Assembly (NCBI RefSeq): GCF_947507565.1
Contig: NC_089191.1
Location: forward strand, 1,612,001 to 1,676,000
DNA from: Oscarella lobularis
Lineage: Eukaryota; Porifera; Homoscleromorpha; Homosclerophorida; Oscarellidae
Direction: 5' to 3'
Length of the DNA stretch: 64,000 nt
The notes beneath the pieces were generated by a model. The model was not told the DNA's origin, did no database searches, and saw only the letters and a list, made by a program, of their open reading frames with translations. Made by a program: the position numbers and the translations under genes. Shown here piece by piece: positions 43,376 through 54,589 of this stretch. How positions within the stretch are numbered: position 1 is the first letter of the stretch; the number at the start of each line of letters is the position of its first letter.

Positions 43376-43718
43376 GACGGCGTCGTCAGATTGTCGCCTC
43401 TATAAGAGACGGCATCGTCAGATTGTCGTCTTCTCTATAAGAGACGGCATCCTCAGATTGTCGTATTTATAAGAGACGGCATCATCACATTGTCGTCTCT
43501 ATCAGAGACGGCATCGACAGATCACCGTCTCTATAAGAGGCGGCATCCTCAGATTGTCGTCTCTATAAGAGACGGCATCGTCAGATTTTTGTCTCCGTAA
43601 GAGACGCCATCGTCAGATTGTCGTCTCTATAAGAGACGGCATCCTCAGATTGTCGTCTCTATAAGAGACCGCATCCTCAGATTGTCGTCTCTATAAGAGA
43701 CGGCATCGTCAGATTGTC
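43376..43718 (+). repeat. 32-bp minisatellite with a hairpin in every unit (~10.5 copies)
   Basis: The unit carries the palindrome GTCTCTATAAGAGAC followed by the near-constant 'ggcatcgtcagattgtc'. Units vary by a few substitutions and one 2-bp insertion. Each unit could extrude a 6-bp-stem hairpin. Confidence 0.95.
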
Positions 43719-43724
43719 AATAGC

Positions 43725-43935
43725 CGTAGGCCTTCCCCTTCCCTATGAGTTGATATTTAGACGCCGTACTCAATTGCTGTAGGCCGTCTCCTTTATTATT
43801 CGATGTTTAGACGCCGTACTCAATTGCCGTTGGCCGTTTCCCTTCCTTATGAGTCCATGTTTAGACGCCATACTCAACTGCTGTAGGCAGTCTCCCTTCC
43901 TTATGAGTCGATGTTTAGACGCCGTACTCAATTGC
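43725..43935 (+). repeat. ~54-bp tandem repeat (4 copies)
   Basis: 'tttagacgccgtactcaatt' then 'gccgtaggccgtctcccttc' recurs at steps of 50, 54 and 54 bp, immediately after the 32-bp minisatellite. Confidence 0.9.
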
Positions 43936-43944
43936 ACTATCAAT

Positions 43945-44135
43945 ATCAATCCTTTCCCCATCGGAACACGTCAATCCCGGACATTTTCGCGGCCACGAGG
44001 AAAATGGCCAATATAGAATGTTCACTCTCCGCGCGTAAGCACAATAAAAACACCAGTGGAAGTGTCTCCATTCTCTTGTTTTACCATTCACAGCTATAAA
44101 CTTAGGCATATTACTCGACGCGCCCTGAGGGCCTT
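43945..44135 (+). repeat. dispersed repeat, second copy, 3' fragment
   Basis: 'aacacgtcaatcccggacat' to 'gacgcgccctgag' matches 40455-40620. The two satellites lie between it and the middle fragment. Confidence 0.75.
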
Positions 44136-45100
44136 CCTTCCTCCCCACTGACAAAAAATAGTTCTTTTGGAGTTGTGCAGTAGTCTGTTCCATTTTGTGT
44201 TGTACAGTACTACGCGTCTGTTCCTTTTTGTGTTGTACAGTACAATGCAGTCATAGATGTAGTGAGAGGGGATGCGCGATTCGAATTCACGTGACGACTT
44301 TTGTCGAAGCAATGGTCGTTATGCATTCTTGGGCCTCTAGCCCGTATACAAGAGGGTAATCCGCTATTAATCGCCGCGTAACCTACTCTTTTCGTTGCTC
44401 AATCTGACGGCAGTCGCTCTTTCAAACGATCCTACGTAAGTACTTTCCTGCTGAAAATCGGCGTTTAGCCGCATTTCTGAGAAACCCTCCCCCGCGCATC
44501 TGATCCTTCCTGCGAAGTTATGCAGCTGTGCCTGCTAAGGCCTCCGCGTTCAACATAACCTCTGTATCATCGCATACTTACGAATGGTCGTTAGCTTCAA
44601 TAGGAAGTTGTCTACAGACACTATACGCGTTTTTTCGACCACCTCAATATTACAGTCAATGCCGAGAAAAATCCTCTGTCATACAAAACGAAGCCGAAAG
44701 CAATGCGCGGATTGTAATATAAGTGAAAATGTGAAATCCACTAAAATTTTCTTTGTAGAACACCCGAAAATCAGGCGACACAGTGGCATAGAACGTATGG
44801 CAAAAGTGGATCTGTGTCAGCGGCTGCAGGACGCTCGCCACATTTCACCGTTGTCCTCATCATTTTTGTCATAAATAAGAACGGCTTGTACAATTTGTTT
44901 GTCAAGAATGCAAAGGCAGAGTTTGAGAACGTCGGAGTCCTTGTTGAGAAATTCACTACTGATGCTAATGTTTCAACCTCTGACGTTGATGCTTTAATTA
45001 CTCTCGACAGCCTTTTTGTTTGCCTTAATTAAAAACCGAAAGCCTTTTTGTTTGCCCTGGAAACAGTGACGCGGCCTTTGTTCCTCTTTGCAAAAGAAGC
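44136..45100. other. no confident gene
   Basis: Tandem 'tttttgtgttgtacagta' pair at 44193-44245. The frame at 44870-45030 ('NAKAEFENVGVLVEKF') could be the N-terminal side of the P-like remnant that follows, but no motif proves it. Confidence 0.3.
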
Positions 45101-45124
45101 AAATGAGTCCTGAAAAACACGTCG

Positions 45125-46236
45125 ATGACGGTCATTGCCTATCTCGACAGGCACAGTTCCTTTAATTTCTCTGGTGAGCATTACCAGAAAACTGTCCGGA
45201 AAACTGACTGTCATCTAATATCATCTGCCAAACGGAAATGTCGACAATGCACGTCGTACATGTTGGCGTTGCGGGTGATGGCCAGAAGCCAGATAACATA
45301 TCAAACCAGCAGCAAATTGCTTAGCAATTCTCTCTTGAGAACTCCAGAACTGCGAGCTAAGGTTTTCGGTCTCTCTAAAGATAGGAAGAAATTTCTTCAA
45401 AAGCTCCGAAAGCAAAAAGAAAAATGAACCGTCTTGTTGAAAATGAAGGTTCAATTCTGCCTGCAGACCAGCACGACGACATCGTCACCATCATGTCATT
45501 TAGCTCCGCCGAAATTGAATCGCTTTATCCTGAAGGCGCCTTTCGCCGACTTTTTTGGGAAGAACAACTCAAAGCAGCTTGTTCAAAGGGCCCTCGTGGC
45601 ATGAGGTGGCACCCCTAATAATACGGTGTGCACTTCATTTGCGAATGCAGTCATCGAGTGCCTACCACGCAATGAGGACTGCTGGTTTTATTACACTTCC
45701 CTCTGATACCATGCAAGGTACTACACTCACACGTTTCGGCACAGGCTGGGATTTCAGCAAGAAGTAAACGATCTGCTGCAAGAGGAAGCCTTTTCTTATA
45801 TTTCTTGTGATGCGCCTGCATTTCGCAATGTAATTCTTGTCTTTGACGAGATGAAGATCAACGAAGATCTTGTATTCGACAAGCACGAAGACAGAGTCAT
45901 TGGCTTTGTTAACGTGTCTGACATCAACGATCGTCTCAGAGTTCTGGAACAGTCATTATAAACATTAAAAAACCCAAGTTAGGCATTCACCTGTTGGTTA
46001 TCATGGTGCGCGGTCTGGCAACGTCCCTACGTTTTCCCTACGACTTGCGTCACCTCAGCGGAGCTCAATTCTATAATGTGGGAGGCCGTTTGACAGGTAG
46101 AGATAACTGGATATCACGTTGCGGGAATAACGGCCGACGGAGCAGCCAACAACAGAATTTTTTTTCGGAAAAACAGCGTTATTCCACGGCAATTCAAACT
46201 ACCAGTATTTGCATGCGAGGATATCTGAACTAAAAA
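45125..46236 (+). pseudogene. P-element-like transposase (THAP9-related RNase H type), decayed
   Basis: Blocks in order: 'SSAKRKCRQCTSYMLALRVM' and 'SLLRTPELRAKVFG' (helical N-terminal part), then in the next frame 'IESLYPEGAFRRLFWEEQLK', 'GMRWHPLIIRCALHLRMQSS' and 'HAMRTAGFITLPSD'. Then, after a shift, 'QEVNDLLQEEAFSY', 'NVILVFDEMKINEDLVFDKH' (the catalytic Asp), 'RVIGFVNVSDINDRL', and near 46000-46200 'IMVRGLATSLRFPY', 'ITADGAANNRIFF'. The order matches P-element-type transposases as I recall them. At least four frameshifts or stops. The GTP-binding and C-terminal parts are absent. Confidence 0.75.
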
Positions 46237-46239
46237 AAA

Positions 46240-47390
46240 TATTTCAAAATGAGAATCTCAGGTAGCGAACGACTCTAACCTTCCTCCTCTCAATGTTTTG
46301 CCGAGAGTCACAGCTAGCAAAGCGGACTGTGACGCTACCACAATATCAAAACGAATTAAAGGGTAACTGAACTGACAAAATGGACGTCATTTTTTGGTTC
46401 TACTGGGCGTACATTGATACAAAAGTTTCGTTCGAACTATACGTTTATTCTTCGAGCTACAATGAGTTGTTAAAATTGCTGAGCGGAGCTATGAATGACG
46501 TCATAGTGGGAGCGGAAGTTGCGTTATGGCTCTTTACAGTACATGTTTGGTAGCCTCTAGATGTCGAATTTCCTTAGTTACAAACCGACACTGGAGTGAT
46601 TTCTGTAAGGCTTTGACTAGTTATCTGTTTGCGCATGCCCGCGTCCCTACCAATTAGGTTAGTGCTACGTTTTCCCTGATGACTATGTCTCATAAAATGT
46701 CTTTGGATAAGGTCAATACGCAATGGATAAGCGTCGGGTTTCCGTTAATCGAAGCTTTAGGAAAAAAGCTTCGATTCAAGGTCCGACGTATTTTTAATTG
46801 GGGGACAGTTTTCGACGAGAGCATGTTGAAATTTTTGAACGCACATAAAAGCAAAATTTTGTGCAAATCCTCACTCAGACATAAGCATTAGGGTGTTATA
46901 AATCCATGGCAATGATAGGAGAGGCGCTAAATATTTTCGCTTTCTATTTATTTGGTTCTCATGTTGCAGCTGTGGACCATCCGCGCGCAATTTTTGCCTT
47001 CTTGCGGGTAGTTTCTCTACCTCAATGTGCGATCGGGAGATTACTAAAAGATCTAATAGTTTTGAACGAAATAGTTTTCGTTATGCAGATCGGTAATCGC
47101 ATTTTACCGGACTTCCTCCCTGCGTATCTGCAGACGTAGTCCGCCAGCGAATTGTTAGAAAAACTTCGACTAAATGCATTTTCTTACAAAACAGATTGAA
47201 ATTCAATAGATACGAGGGAAAATGAGAGCCTACGTAGAATGCGAGTTAGCGGGAGATAACCCTAACAACGACGCATGCGCCTTTGAAAGTCCGCCCTGCC
47301 GTTTGAAATGGGTTCCACTTCTTGCATCGCAGTTTGTCAGTTAATAAAATAGGTAACCTCTACGAAAGGGCCTATCACTCGAAGTTATGC
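46240..47390. other. no recognisable gene
   Basis: AT-rich, and frames up to 77 aa without motif content. Confidence 0.3.
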
Positions 47391-47394
47391 AAAC

Positions 47395-48060
47395 AGAGGA
47401 TACCAGGCATGATTGTAATCCAGCGCGTGCACACTACACGTTGGTGAGTCGGGAAAGGTGCGTGGCGCCTTTTTCTTGTCGAGGAAAAGCTCGAAGGCAA
47501 AAAGGAAAACCGAAGAGTTAGAACTGAATGTTATACACCTGTTCGCAACACGTGCGTGGCTAAGAAGTGAAACGTGGGAGCGCAATTAGGTTGAATTCGA
47601 ACAGTCACGTGACCACGAACAGCGATAACACAAAAGGAAAGCTAGAAAAAATTAGAGTGTACACCGATATCCTTGTATTGATAAACAACAACGTAAGAAG
47701 GCAGAATCACAATTTTTGTATTACACAAAAGAAATATTTTTTCTTTTGCAAAGTGATGGTACTAACGAAGGTTATGTTAGCGATAAAGACTGATATTTTT
47801 TCTAAGCCCTTCTTTCGAGTTATCGCTGCTTGTGGTCACGTGACTGTTCGCTTTTAACCTAATTGCGCTCAAACGTTTTACTTCTTAGCCACGCACGTTT
47901 TGCTAACAGGTGTATAATCATTAGTTCTAACTGTTCGGTTTTTCTTTCTGCCATCGAGCATTCCCTCAACGAGAAAAATGCGCCACGCCCTTTTCCCAAC
48001 TCACCAACAAGTAGTGCGCCCGCGCTAAATTACAATCACGCCTGGTATCCTCTATACAGC
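47395..48060 (+). mobile_element. foldback (long inverted repeat) element
   Basis: Left arm 47395-47635 starts GAGGATACCAGGC. Right arm 47820-48060 ends GCCTGGTATCCTC. Arms of ~235 bp match with indels ('gttggtgagt.gggaaa', 'acacctgtt.gcaa.acgtgcg', 'cgaacagtcacgtgacca') and flank a ~190-bp AT-rich loop. No target duplication or coding sequence is recognised. Confidence 0.85.
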
Positions 48061-48184
48061 AGTAACAGTAATTAATTTCTGTAAAAATTCTCGTTCAGCA
48101 AAGACTTAAAAGACTACTTGTTGATCCTCTCACGGGTTGAATTGTTTTTATTTCAAAACGTCTTTTGGGTTTATGCAGCAATTG

Positions 48185-48390
48185 GGATGTAATAGCAAAC
48201 GGTGGAATGCTGAATCACGTTATGCCGAAGCAAAGAATTATTGCTGACCGCTGTTTTAGCTTAAGCAACTTGTTAGCGAAGAAATAATCTTTCCTTGAAG
48301 TGCCATCATTTTTAAAGGGTACAAGCAGCTAACGGCAAAAAATCTATTTTCAGCAGAGCTTTAGCGTCATGCAGGACTAATGTTGACAGG
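48185..48390 (+). pseudogene. DDE_4-type transposase scrap
   Basis: 'NGGMLNHVMPKQRIIADRCF' then 'SLSNLLAKK', 'FLEVPSFLKGTSS' corresponds to the LADRGF block (second Asp) and following PPF segment of ISL2EU/PIF-like transposases. It has several stops and nothing recognisable on either side. Confidence 0.5.
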
Positions 48391-48399
48391 AATTTTTCT

Positions 48400-49140
48400 G
48401 CTTCTGATTTTGCATAAATTATTGACAAGAAACTTGTAGAGTCCTTCTCCGCAGAAACGCTATCTATCTGGGATTGCATCGTCGCCAATTTTTTAATTAA
48501 TTTTCCTTTGATGAGCTATTGGCAGAATACGAGAATTTCATACGCTTATCCTCTGTTTAAGCAAACACCGCGTTTGCATCAATGATTGATGATTACGTAC
48601 AAATGTCTTCAGCACTCTTAAATCTACAGCCTAGCATATTAAATTCAAGGAAGTAAAATCCAAAGCATTAGTCGCTGCAAGTCACTTCTCCCTGAGCCTG
48701 CGTAAGTTTCTTTTACTAGGCATTTTTTTATATACATTTTCAAAATTAATGAAAATTTTTCTTTTGAGGGCGCTATTGGTTATTACTCGTTAAAGATAAT
48801 ATCCCTTCTTCGTGTACAAGAAAAACTCGCACCAACTCGATTTGTCACTAGAAGTTGTCCTTGTATCTGGTAGTTATAATCATGCTTGCTCTTAAGCTTT
48901 TGCTGACTATCTATTCATTCCAAGCAGAAGCCTGAGTCGCTCAGGTAAACTGAGTCGTCAAGAGAAACATTGCAATTTGTGAAAAGAATATTTGATTTCA
49001 AGTAAGGCATTCTAAAAGGCGAACGATCGTCTTGTTACTGAAGCTTTTTACATAAGCTGTGGCTCTAGCCACGGTACCGTGACGTAAATCTCACGGCTTC
49101 GAGTCACGGTAATCTACCGTGCGCTATATTACGTTGTAGT
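48400..49140. other. no recognisable gene
   Basis: AT-rich spacer. A pair of imperfect palindromes around 49060-49120 contains TGACGTAA, a CRE-like site ~110 bp before the next ATG. Confidence 0.3.
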
Positions 49141-49191
49141 GTTGACGTCAATTCGTCCATCGCAATGCGGCAAAAGAGATACAGCTAAAAG

Positions 49192-50160
49192 ATGAGCGAA
49201 GAGACGACTGCGAGACGCTCTGGCGATCGCAACGAAACGCAACCCGTTGGTGTAGACGATTTCGTCGAAGTTGGAAAGTCGTTCGCGTCGTTTGAGGAGT
49301 TCGAACGCAAATTGAAAGAAGACAAGCGCAAGAAATTTGTCGAATTTTGAATGCGCCGTTCAAGAGCCATCAAAGCGGCGTCAAAGCGTGTCGAACGATG
49401 TCTTCGAGAACTTGGAAGTCCTATTCGTTACACTCGACAGGCGTTCAAAGCTAGAGGAAAGGGGAGAACATCTTCGGAAGTCAACAGGTAATATTTATCA
49501 TGCTAATATATATCTGACGTGATGTGGTAGAAAAACACTCAGACAAGAATGTCCGGCCCACCTGACCCTGTAAAATGGAACTGCACTTGAAGTGAAAGGT
49601 TGGTGCTCTGAGCACACTCATGAACTTTCTGAAGTAAGGTGTCCTTCTTTGTTGTTGATTCTTACTATTATTGTACTTATTTATAGACTCTCTTTCGTCA
49701 TCTTCCTTTGCAAAGGTCACTAGACGCTGAAGCAAAAGCCACGGCTTCAAAATTGCTTGCCATGAAAGCAAACAAGAAGATGGTTCAGAAAGAGCTGTTT
49801 GAGGACTCCGGAAAAATCGTTCTTCTGAAGGACCTGTCAAACATCGCTGCCACTGGTCGAAGCAACATCGTAGCAAACGACTTAGATTCAGTTGTCAGCA
49901 AACTGGCATCGAAATACGGTATATTTCACATGTAGAAGTATCCTGGCAGCGTTCTATGCTTATCTGTATGCTGGTGTGCTTCTCTTCAGGTGCCACCGTT
50001 GATGTGTATTGCGGCGATGATCGAAAACTTTAAGGACTCTTTTTGCAAGACCTCTCGATGAGAGAAATGTTCAAGGCATTTCCTGAATTGCTGTGTATGG
50101 ACGCAACGTGCTAGCTCTTAAATTTGAGATTTCCCTTGTATCTCTTCTGGCTAAAGGTAA
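49192..50160 (+). pseudogene. ZSWIM3-like / MULE-related transposase gene, N-terminal part, decayed
   Basis: Exon 1 49192-49487 starts MSEETTARRSGDR and has 'VEVGKSFASFEEFERKLKED', an in-frame TGA (49348-49350), then 'SRAIKAASKRVERCLRELGS' and 'FKARGKGRTSSEVNR'. After a 43-bp intron comes 'QECPAHLTL..NGTALEVKGW' and 'CSEHTHELSE', the FAR1/ZSWIM-type zinc region with CP..H-x-H. Then 'LPLQRSLDAEAKATASKLLA', 'KIVLLKDLSNIAA', and at 49990-50130 'ATVDVYCGDD', 'LFLQDLSMREMFKAFPELL', the start of the MULE catalytic domain. Nothing of the SWIM finger follows. The TGA and a TAA near 50026 make it a pseudogene. Confidence 0.65.
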
Positions 50161-50214
50161 AAACCTATATAATCAATATTAGCTATGACTAAATAGAACC
50201 TGTTGCTCTGTCTA

Positions 50215-50433
50215 GGCTATAACGGCATCAGCATACTTTGCCACAGCCAATTCTGTAGTTTTGAAAAGCCCAGACACCCTCACTGTAAAAGATTTGAAGG
50301 AAGTTTGCAAAAATCCGGCACAACTTTCGTCGGAGTTAAAGACCATTAAGACATGTTGTAATAGGTCAATAGCAGTATCCATCGCCGACGAAATTTCACC
50401 ACCGCGCTTGTACTCTTTCGCACCGTTAATCAA
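50215..50433 (+). CDS. possible exon of an unknown protein
   Basis: After a good acceptor (tgctctgtctag) an open frame reads 'ITASAYFATANSVVLKSPDT', 'VKDLKEVCKNPAQLSSELKT' to a TGA at 50431-50433. It has no start codon of its own, so it would be a terminal exon. The antisense frame is equally long, so the call is weak. Confidence 0.3.
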
Positions 50434-50629
50434 CTGAATTCTTCTAATCGAGCCGTCTTTCCTTAAGCGCGTTTTACCACCGTCGGTGCCTTATTGCGCC
50501 GCAGCTCCGAGATCCCTGAGCGCCAGCGCCAGCTGCAATCTGATTCTCTCGTACATCATTAATTAAGGAAGTTCTAAAAAGCACGGTGCAAACAATCGAG
50601 GAGGCGAAGACCGTCAAGGTGGTGTAATA

Positions 50630-53329
50630 CAGTGTTCTAGGCAGAAATGTGAGAGTGGGGTTCGGGGGCTACGCCCCCGAAAAATTTTTTTAGGGGCGTG
50701 GCATTTCTTTATGTATTTCTCTTTGCACGGCGGCAAATTCGCTTTGGAATATCGTGAAAAAGAGACGTGCAATATTCAAGGAAGGCGCGAAGAAATGCGG
50801 CGTTTTTTCTTTTTGGCCCAAAGTTCGATAGCTTCTTCGAATGGAAAATCCTTTAAGTCTGGACCTTCTAGGATGATCCGAAGCAAAGAATCGAGTCTTT
50901 TCCTTCATCCTGTTACGAATTCTCGTCTTCGCAAGTTTGAGTTGCGAAAAGGTTTGTTCGACGTCTGACGTATGAACAGGCACAACTCTGCATATACTCG
51001 CCATAGCTGACATAGTAGGGAAAACGCGTGAAGAAGTGGGATTTGTACAAAGTTCGTCGATCACTGCCTCGTGAGATTTCCTTTTGTTAGAAGGGTCGTT
51101 CAGGAACTGGCGAAAACTGCTCCATTCTTCCTCGCACGAATCGTAATTTACCAGAATTCCTTCAAACTGGTTTGTAAAACACCGTAGTTCTTTCACGCCG
51201 TAGTTCGTGAACAGTTTTAATTCTTCACGGCTGGGATTTGTAGATAACTGGGGCAGTCGCTGCGGGTTCAGAATATCAAATGAGGCCATTATGTCTTTTT
51301 CCTGAAATCTGCTTTCAAGGTTGGCAATCAGTTTGTCAAGAAACGGTTTGCGAATACTGTCGTTGAAGTACAGTTCTCCTAAATTATGTGGTTTCCGTAC
51401 ATCAATTTCCGCTTTTTTTTAATTCCTCAAGAAGAGCGGGCAAGCCACTTGTGTGCCTTCCTTCGGTGGACTTCAGCTGCTTCAAACATGCAATCGTTGA
51501 GGAGATGATACCGGGAATGATACTGTAATCACACGTGGAGTACTGAAAGCATTTGGAAAGGGTGCTGACGTGGGGTAGTGCGTCGCACATCAGTAGCATC
51601 GTTGCTATAAATCGATGTTCGGACATTAACCGGTGCAGTCCCAAAGCTTTCGCATCACCACGCTCTTCGCTTTCTCGCTGCAAGCTCATCAGAACAGAAA
51701 CGAACTTTTGTTTCAGTCTGTTGACACTGTGCTCAACACTGAGCCACCTCGTGGCGCAGGGCGCTATCATCTTGCTCGTCTCCTCTTGTCGCAAAGTCTG
51801 AATTGCCTCTAACCCGGCAGAGCGAACAGCGCTGTTATCGAAAAAGTAAAAAACTTGACGAATAATGTTTCCAAATGTTTTGACATAAGGGACGGTGTTT
51901 CCTGCCTGCGTAGAAGCCAGATTTACGCGATGTGCCGCGCAGTGAACGCCGATAAGAGAAGGCTGTCTCACTTTCAATCGGGCAACGACGCCAGTTTTGA
52001 CACCCGTCATTGTTGAGGCTCCATCAGTTCCAATACCTCTCAGTTTGTTTATATCCAGCCCTGCTCCTTCGACGTATTCCATTACGCGTTTCGTCACGGT
52101 TTCAGCCCCAGCTCGAATGCAGCTGCTTTCTTCCAACCTTGTATTAGCAACTTCACGATGAAGTAGATCAATTACTGTCAGAAAATGGCTTCTAAGCTGC
52201 CCCGTCGACTTGCAAATAAATCTCCCGTGTATTGCCAACTGTTCAGTAACTGTGCAGTCTGTTGTCTCATCTATCATTAACGCAAAGTGATTTGATTCCC
52301 TAATTGACTTGAGAATTTTCTTTTCCACTACTTCAGATAACACATAGACCATTTCTTGAATGGACTGGTCACTCGTATAAAGCGCGTTCTTTGCCACACG
52401 AAGTCCTGCCTTAATATGTACGCCAAGAAATTCAAACAAATCCAGTAGAGGCTCGAAATTTGTTGTGTGCGCAATTCGTTGTTTAAGTAAAAAGTACAAG
52501 CAGGAGAACGCTTGAAGCAAGCTCTCAGCTGACAACGGAGGATTAATCGTTGCAGGAACACTTTCCGCCGGTCGCAGAGCAAGCCTTTCTTTGTTGATGC
52601 TGTCGCGATGCGCACCAGATTTTTCGTGGCGACGAATGCTGTGCAGCCTCATTCGTGTGCAAGGTACCTTGTTCCAAACATCCCGGTTATACGGTTTTTG
52701 GTCGTACTTCTGGCAGAGAACGCACAGCATTCCCTTCCGCTCATCGTCGTATTGAAGCCATTTCCTTCCTGCCAGCCATTCCGTCTGAAACTTCCCCGAT
52801 TGCTTGCTCCTGTCACTTCCCGATCGAGATATCGCTCCGGAAGACGAAGACGTCTGTCCAAGCCGAGTCGGAAGGCGTTGAGGTGTTGCTACATCCTCGT
52901 CCGAATCGGCGGAATCGCTAGAAGTTCCTGTTCGCTGTGCCACGTCGCTCTCACTTGCAAAGAAGCGGACTTCTTCATCAGACGACGATTCGCCGTCATC
53001 GATAACTGCATCTTCCCGCGAACGCTTGGGCTTGGATGAGAAGTACTTGTGCAACGCCATTGAAGAGTGATGTCACGCCTTCTTATGGTGATATTAACTT
53101 TTCTGTTGTTTTAAACTCCACAATCAACCTGCTAAATTTGCTGTTCTACTCTATACAGGAGCAAATTTTGATGGCAGGTAAGAGCTCCTGTCTGTCTATG
53201 GTGTGTGAGTGAAATAGTGAATACTGTCTGTTCAAAATTCAGTGAGGGTCGCGAGGCTTCGTGTGAGGGTCGCTACGACTCGAGTGAGGGCCGATGCGAC
53301 CCTCGCCGACCCCCGTAGCTAGAACCCTG
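50630..53329 (-). mobile_element. 2.7-kb hAT transposon, nearly intact
   Basis: Left end CAGTGTTCTAGGCAGAAATG and right end complement of CAGGGTTCTAGCTACGGGGG form imperfect inverted repeats of the hAT CAG type. The direct sequence GTAATA borders both ends (50624-50629, 53330-53335), a partial match to the expected 8-bp duplication. It contains a single hAT transposase gene on the minus strand. Confidence 0.8.
50690..53060 (-). pseudogene. hAT transposase (DUF4371/ZNF862-like) with one frameshift
   Basis: Start MALHKYFSSKPKR at 53060. Order: acidic Ser-rich tail (aa ~15-75); TTF-type zinc finger 'MLCVLCQKYDQKP ... RLHSIRRHEKSGAHR' (aa ~110-155); DUF4371-like RNase H core with 'FALMIDETTDCTVTEQLAIH' (first Asp), 'IGTDGASTMTGVKTGVVARL' (second Asp) and 'GVHCAAHRVNL'; 'CATRWLSVEHSV'. 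After the frameshift come 'NLGELYFNDSIRKPFLDKLI' and the C-terminal dimerisation part 'VVPVHTSDVEQTFSQLKLAK' with the expected Glu. The only break is at the A8 run (51413-51420), where one base is gained or lost. About 780 codons in all. Cut-and-paste transposase; perhaps active elsewhere in the genome. Confidence 0.85.
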
Positions 53330-53784
53330 GTAATAGGGTACCCCGCCCCTTGTTTTTTTTGTAAGAAATGAAATGCTTTTGAACTATGTCTTTGCATCTC
53401 GCGAGAGCGTCTTACCTTATAAACCATGTGCAAACGGCGCTTTCGCCCTAGAGAACGACAGAAACCGCGTATTTGGCTTCAAAAACACGCGTCCGTGCCT
53501 GTTTCAGAGCTATCTTGCTCTTTCTGGATGGTTTCGCTAAGTCGATCGAGGCGATTTCGCGTTTTTTATTCTACTATTTAGAATGTCCGCTATCAGAGGT
53601 TTGACTGTAATGTTACAGATTTCTTTTTCTGCCTCCTGCTTCGTTCTTCAGCTCAACGCCGCCTCTTTTTTCCTCTGATAATTGCTTCTAAGAAAAGTTT
53701 ATAAATGTCTTCAACAATTCATACGAAAACATGATACTCTAATACCATTGCTTCCCCTACAGCTTACTCTAGATCGCTCTCCAC
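53330..53784. other. no recognisable gene
   Basis: No frame with motif content. Confidence 0.3.
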
Positions 53785-54560
53785 CGCGCGTTGACGTTCG
53801 GCAAGCACAATCTCCTCTTCATCTCCGCTTCACGCTCGGCGAGCCTAATCGCCGCTTCCTCTTCTCTGCGGCGAAGCACCGCTTCACGATCGGCCAGCCT
53901 TATTTGCCGCTTCCTCTTCCTTCCGGCGATGATCCATCATCGCCGCTTCATGTTTGGAGAGTACAATCTCTGTTTCTTCTTGTTTCCGGCGAAGCTCGGC
54001 TAGCTCGTTGTTGAGCTCCATCAGCTTGTTTTTCATCTCCTGGTGACGCGCGGCGAGCTCGGCTTTGGTCTCGCTTTCTTCGGGTCACTCCTGAATAAAG
54101 CGCCTGCAAAAAATGTACGGCAAAACGACGTGATGTTCCCGATATTTCTTCGTCAAAATCATGGTGGCTTTTCGGTTCAGCAGAGTCGATATAGTTTTCG
54201 ATTCGGGTTTTTTCGCGGGTTCAGCAGAAGCGTTTGGCTCCTAATAGAAGAACAAAAATAATCTCTTATAAGCATGTACAATCAAAACTCGCGATTTCAC
54301 CTAGGCAAGAGGTCGCTTTCGCTCGATAATTTAGAGAATTTCGTGTACTTAATAAAAAATACTCCGCAGTTCTGCGGGCAGCGATAGTATCTCCAGTTGT
54401 CGACACAGCCGTCGCTCGTTCCGTTTCGTTCGTTGAGTTCGATGCCGAAATACCTCCCTCCCTGGGACGTACTTCAGTCGTCGTATAAACTTAATCGTTC
54501 CGATTACACGGTTGACCAGGACGATCGCTCCTTCTTCCAGTCGACAGCTTATCTCCAGAT
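53785..54560 (-). pseudogene. CAP-Gly domain plus coiled-coil remnant
   Basis: Minus strand: 'EEGAIVLVNRVIGTIKFIRR' and, after a 1-base shift, 'YFGIELNERNGTSDGCVDNW' then 'RYYRCPQNCGVFF', the microtubule-binding CAP-Gly fold (the usual GKNDG loop here reads NGTSDG). Further on are a Lys/Pro-rich linker and a long coiled coil, 'NKLMELNNELAELRRKQEET', 'HRRKEEEAA', 'IRLAEREAEMKRRL', with one frameshift and a TGA. The layout resembles CLIP/dynactin-p150 type proteins. Whether it is a broken host gene or a retroposed fragment is open. The N-terminal junction runs into the Tigger fragment. Confidence 0.6.
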
Positions 54561-54589
54561 GTTCAGATTCGAATTTCTTGGGCACGCGC

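Noticed and set aside
43376-43718. CRISPR array
   Set aside because: Palindromic repeats are regular, but the intervening 17 bp are near-identical and the window is eukaryotic, so it is a minisatellite.
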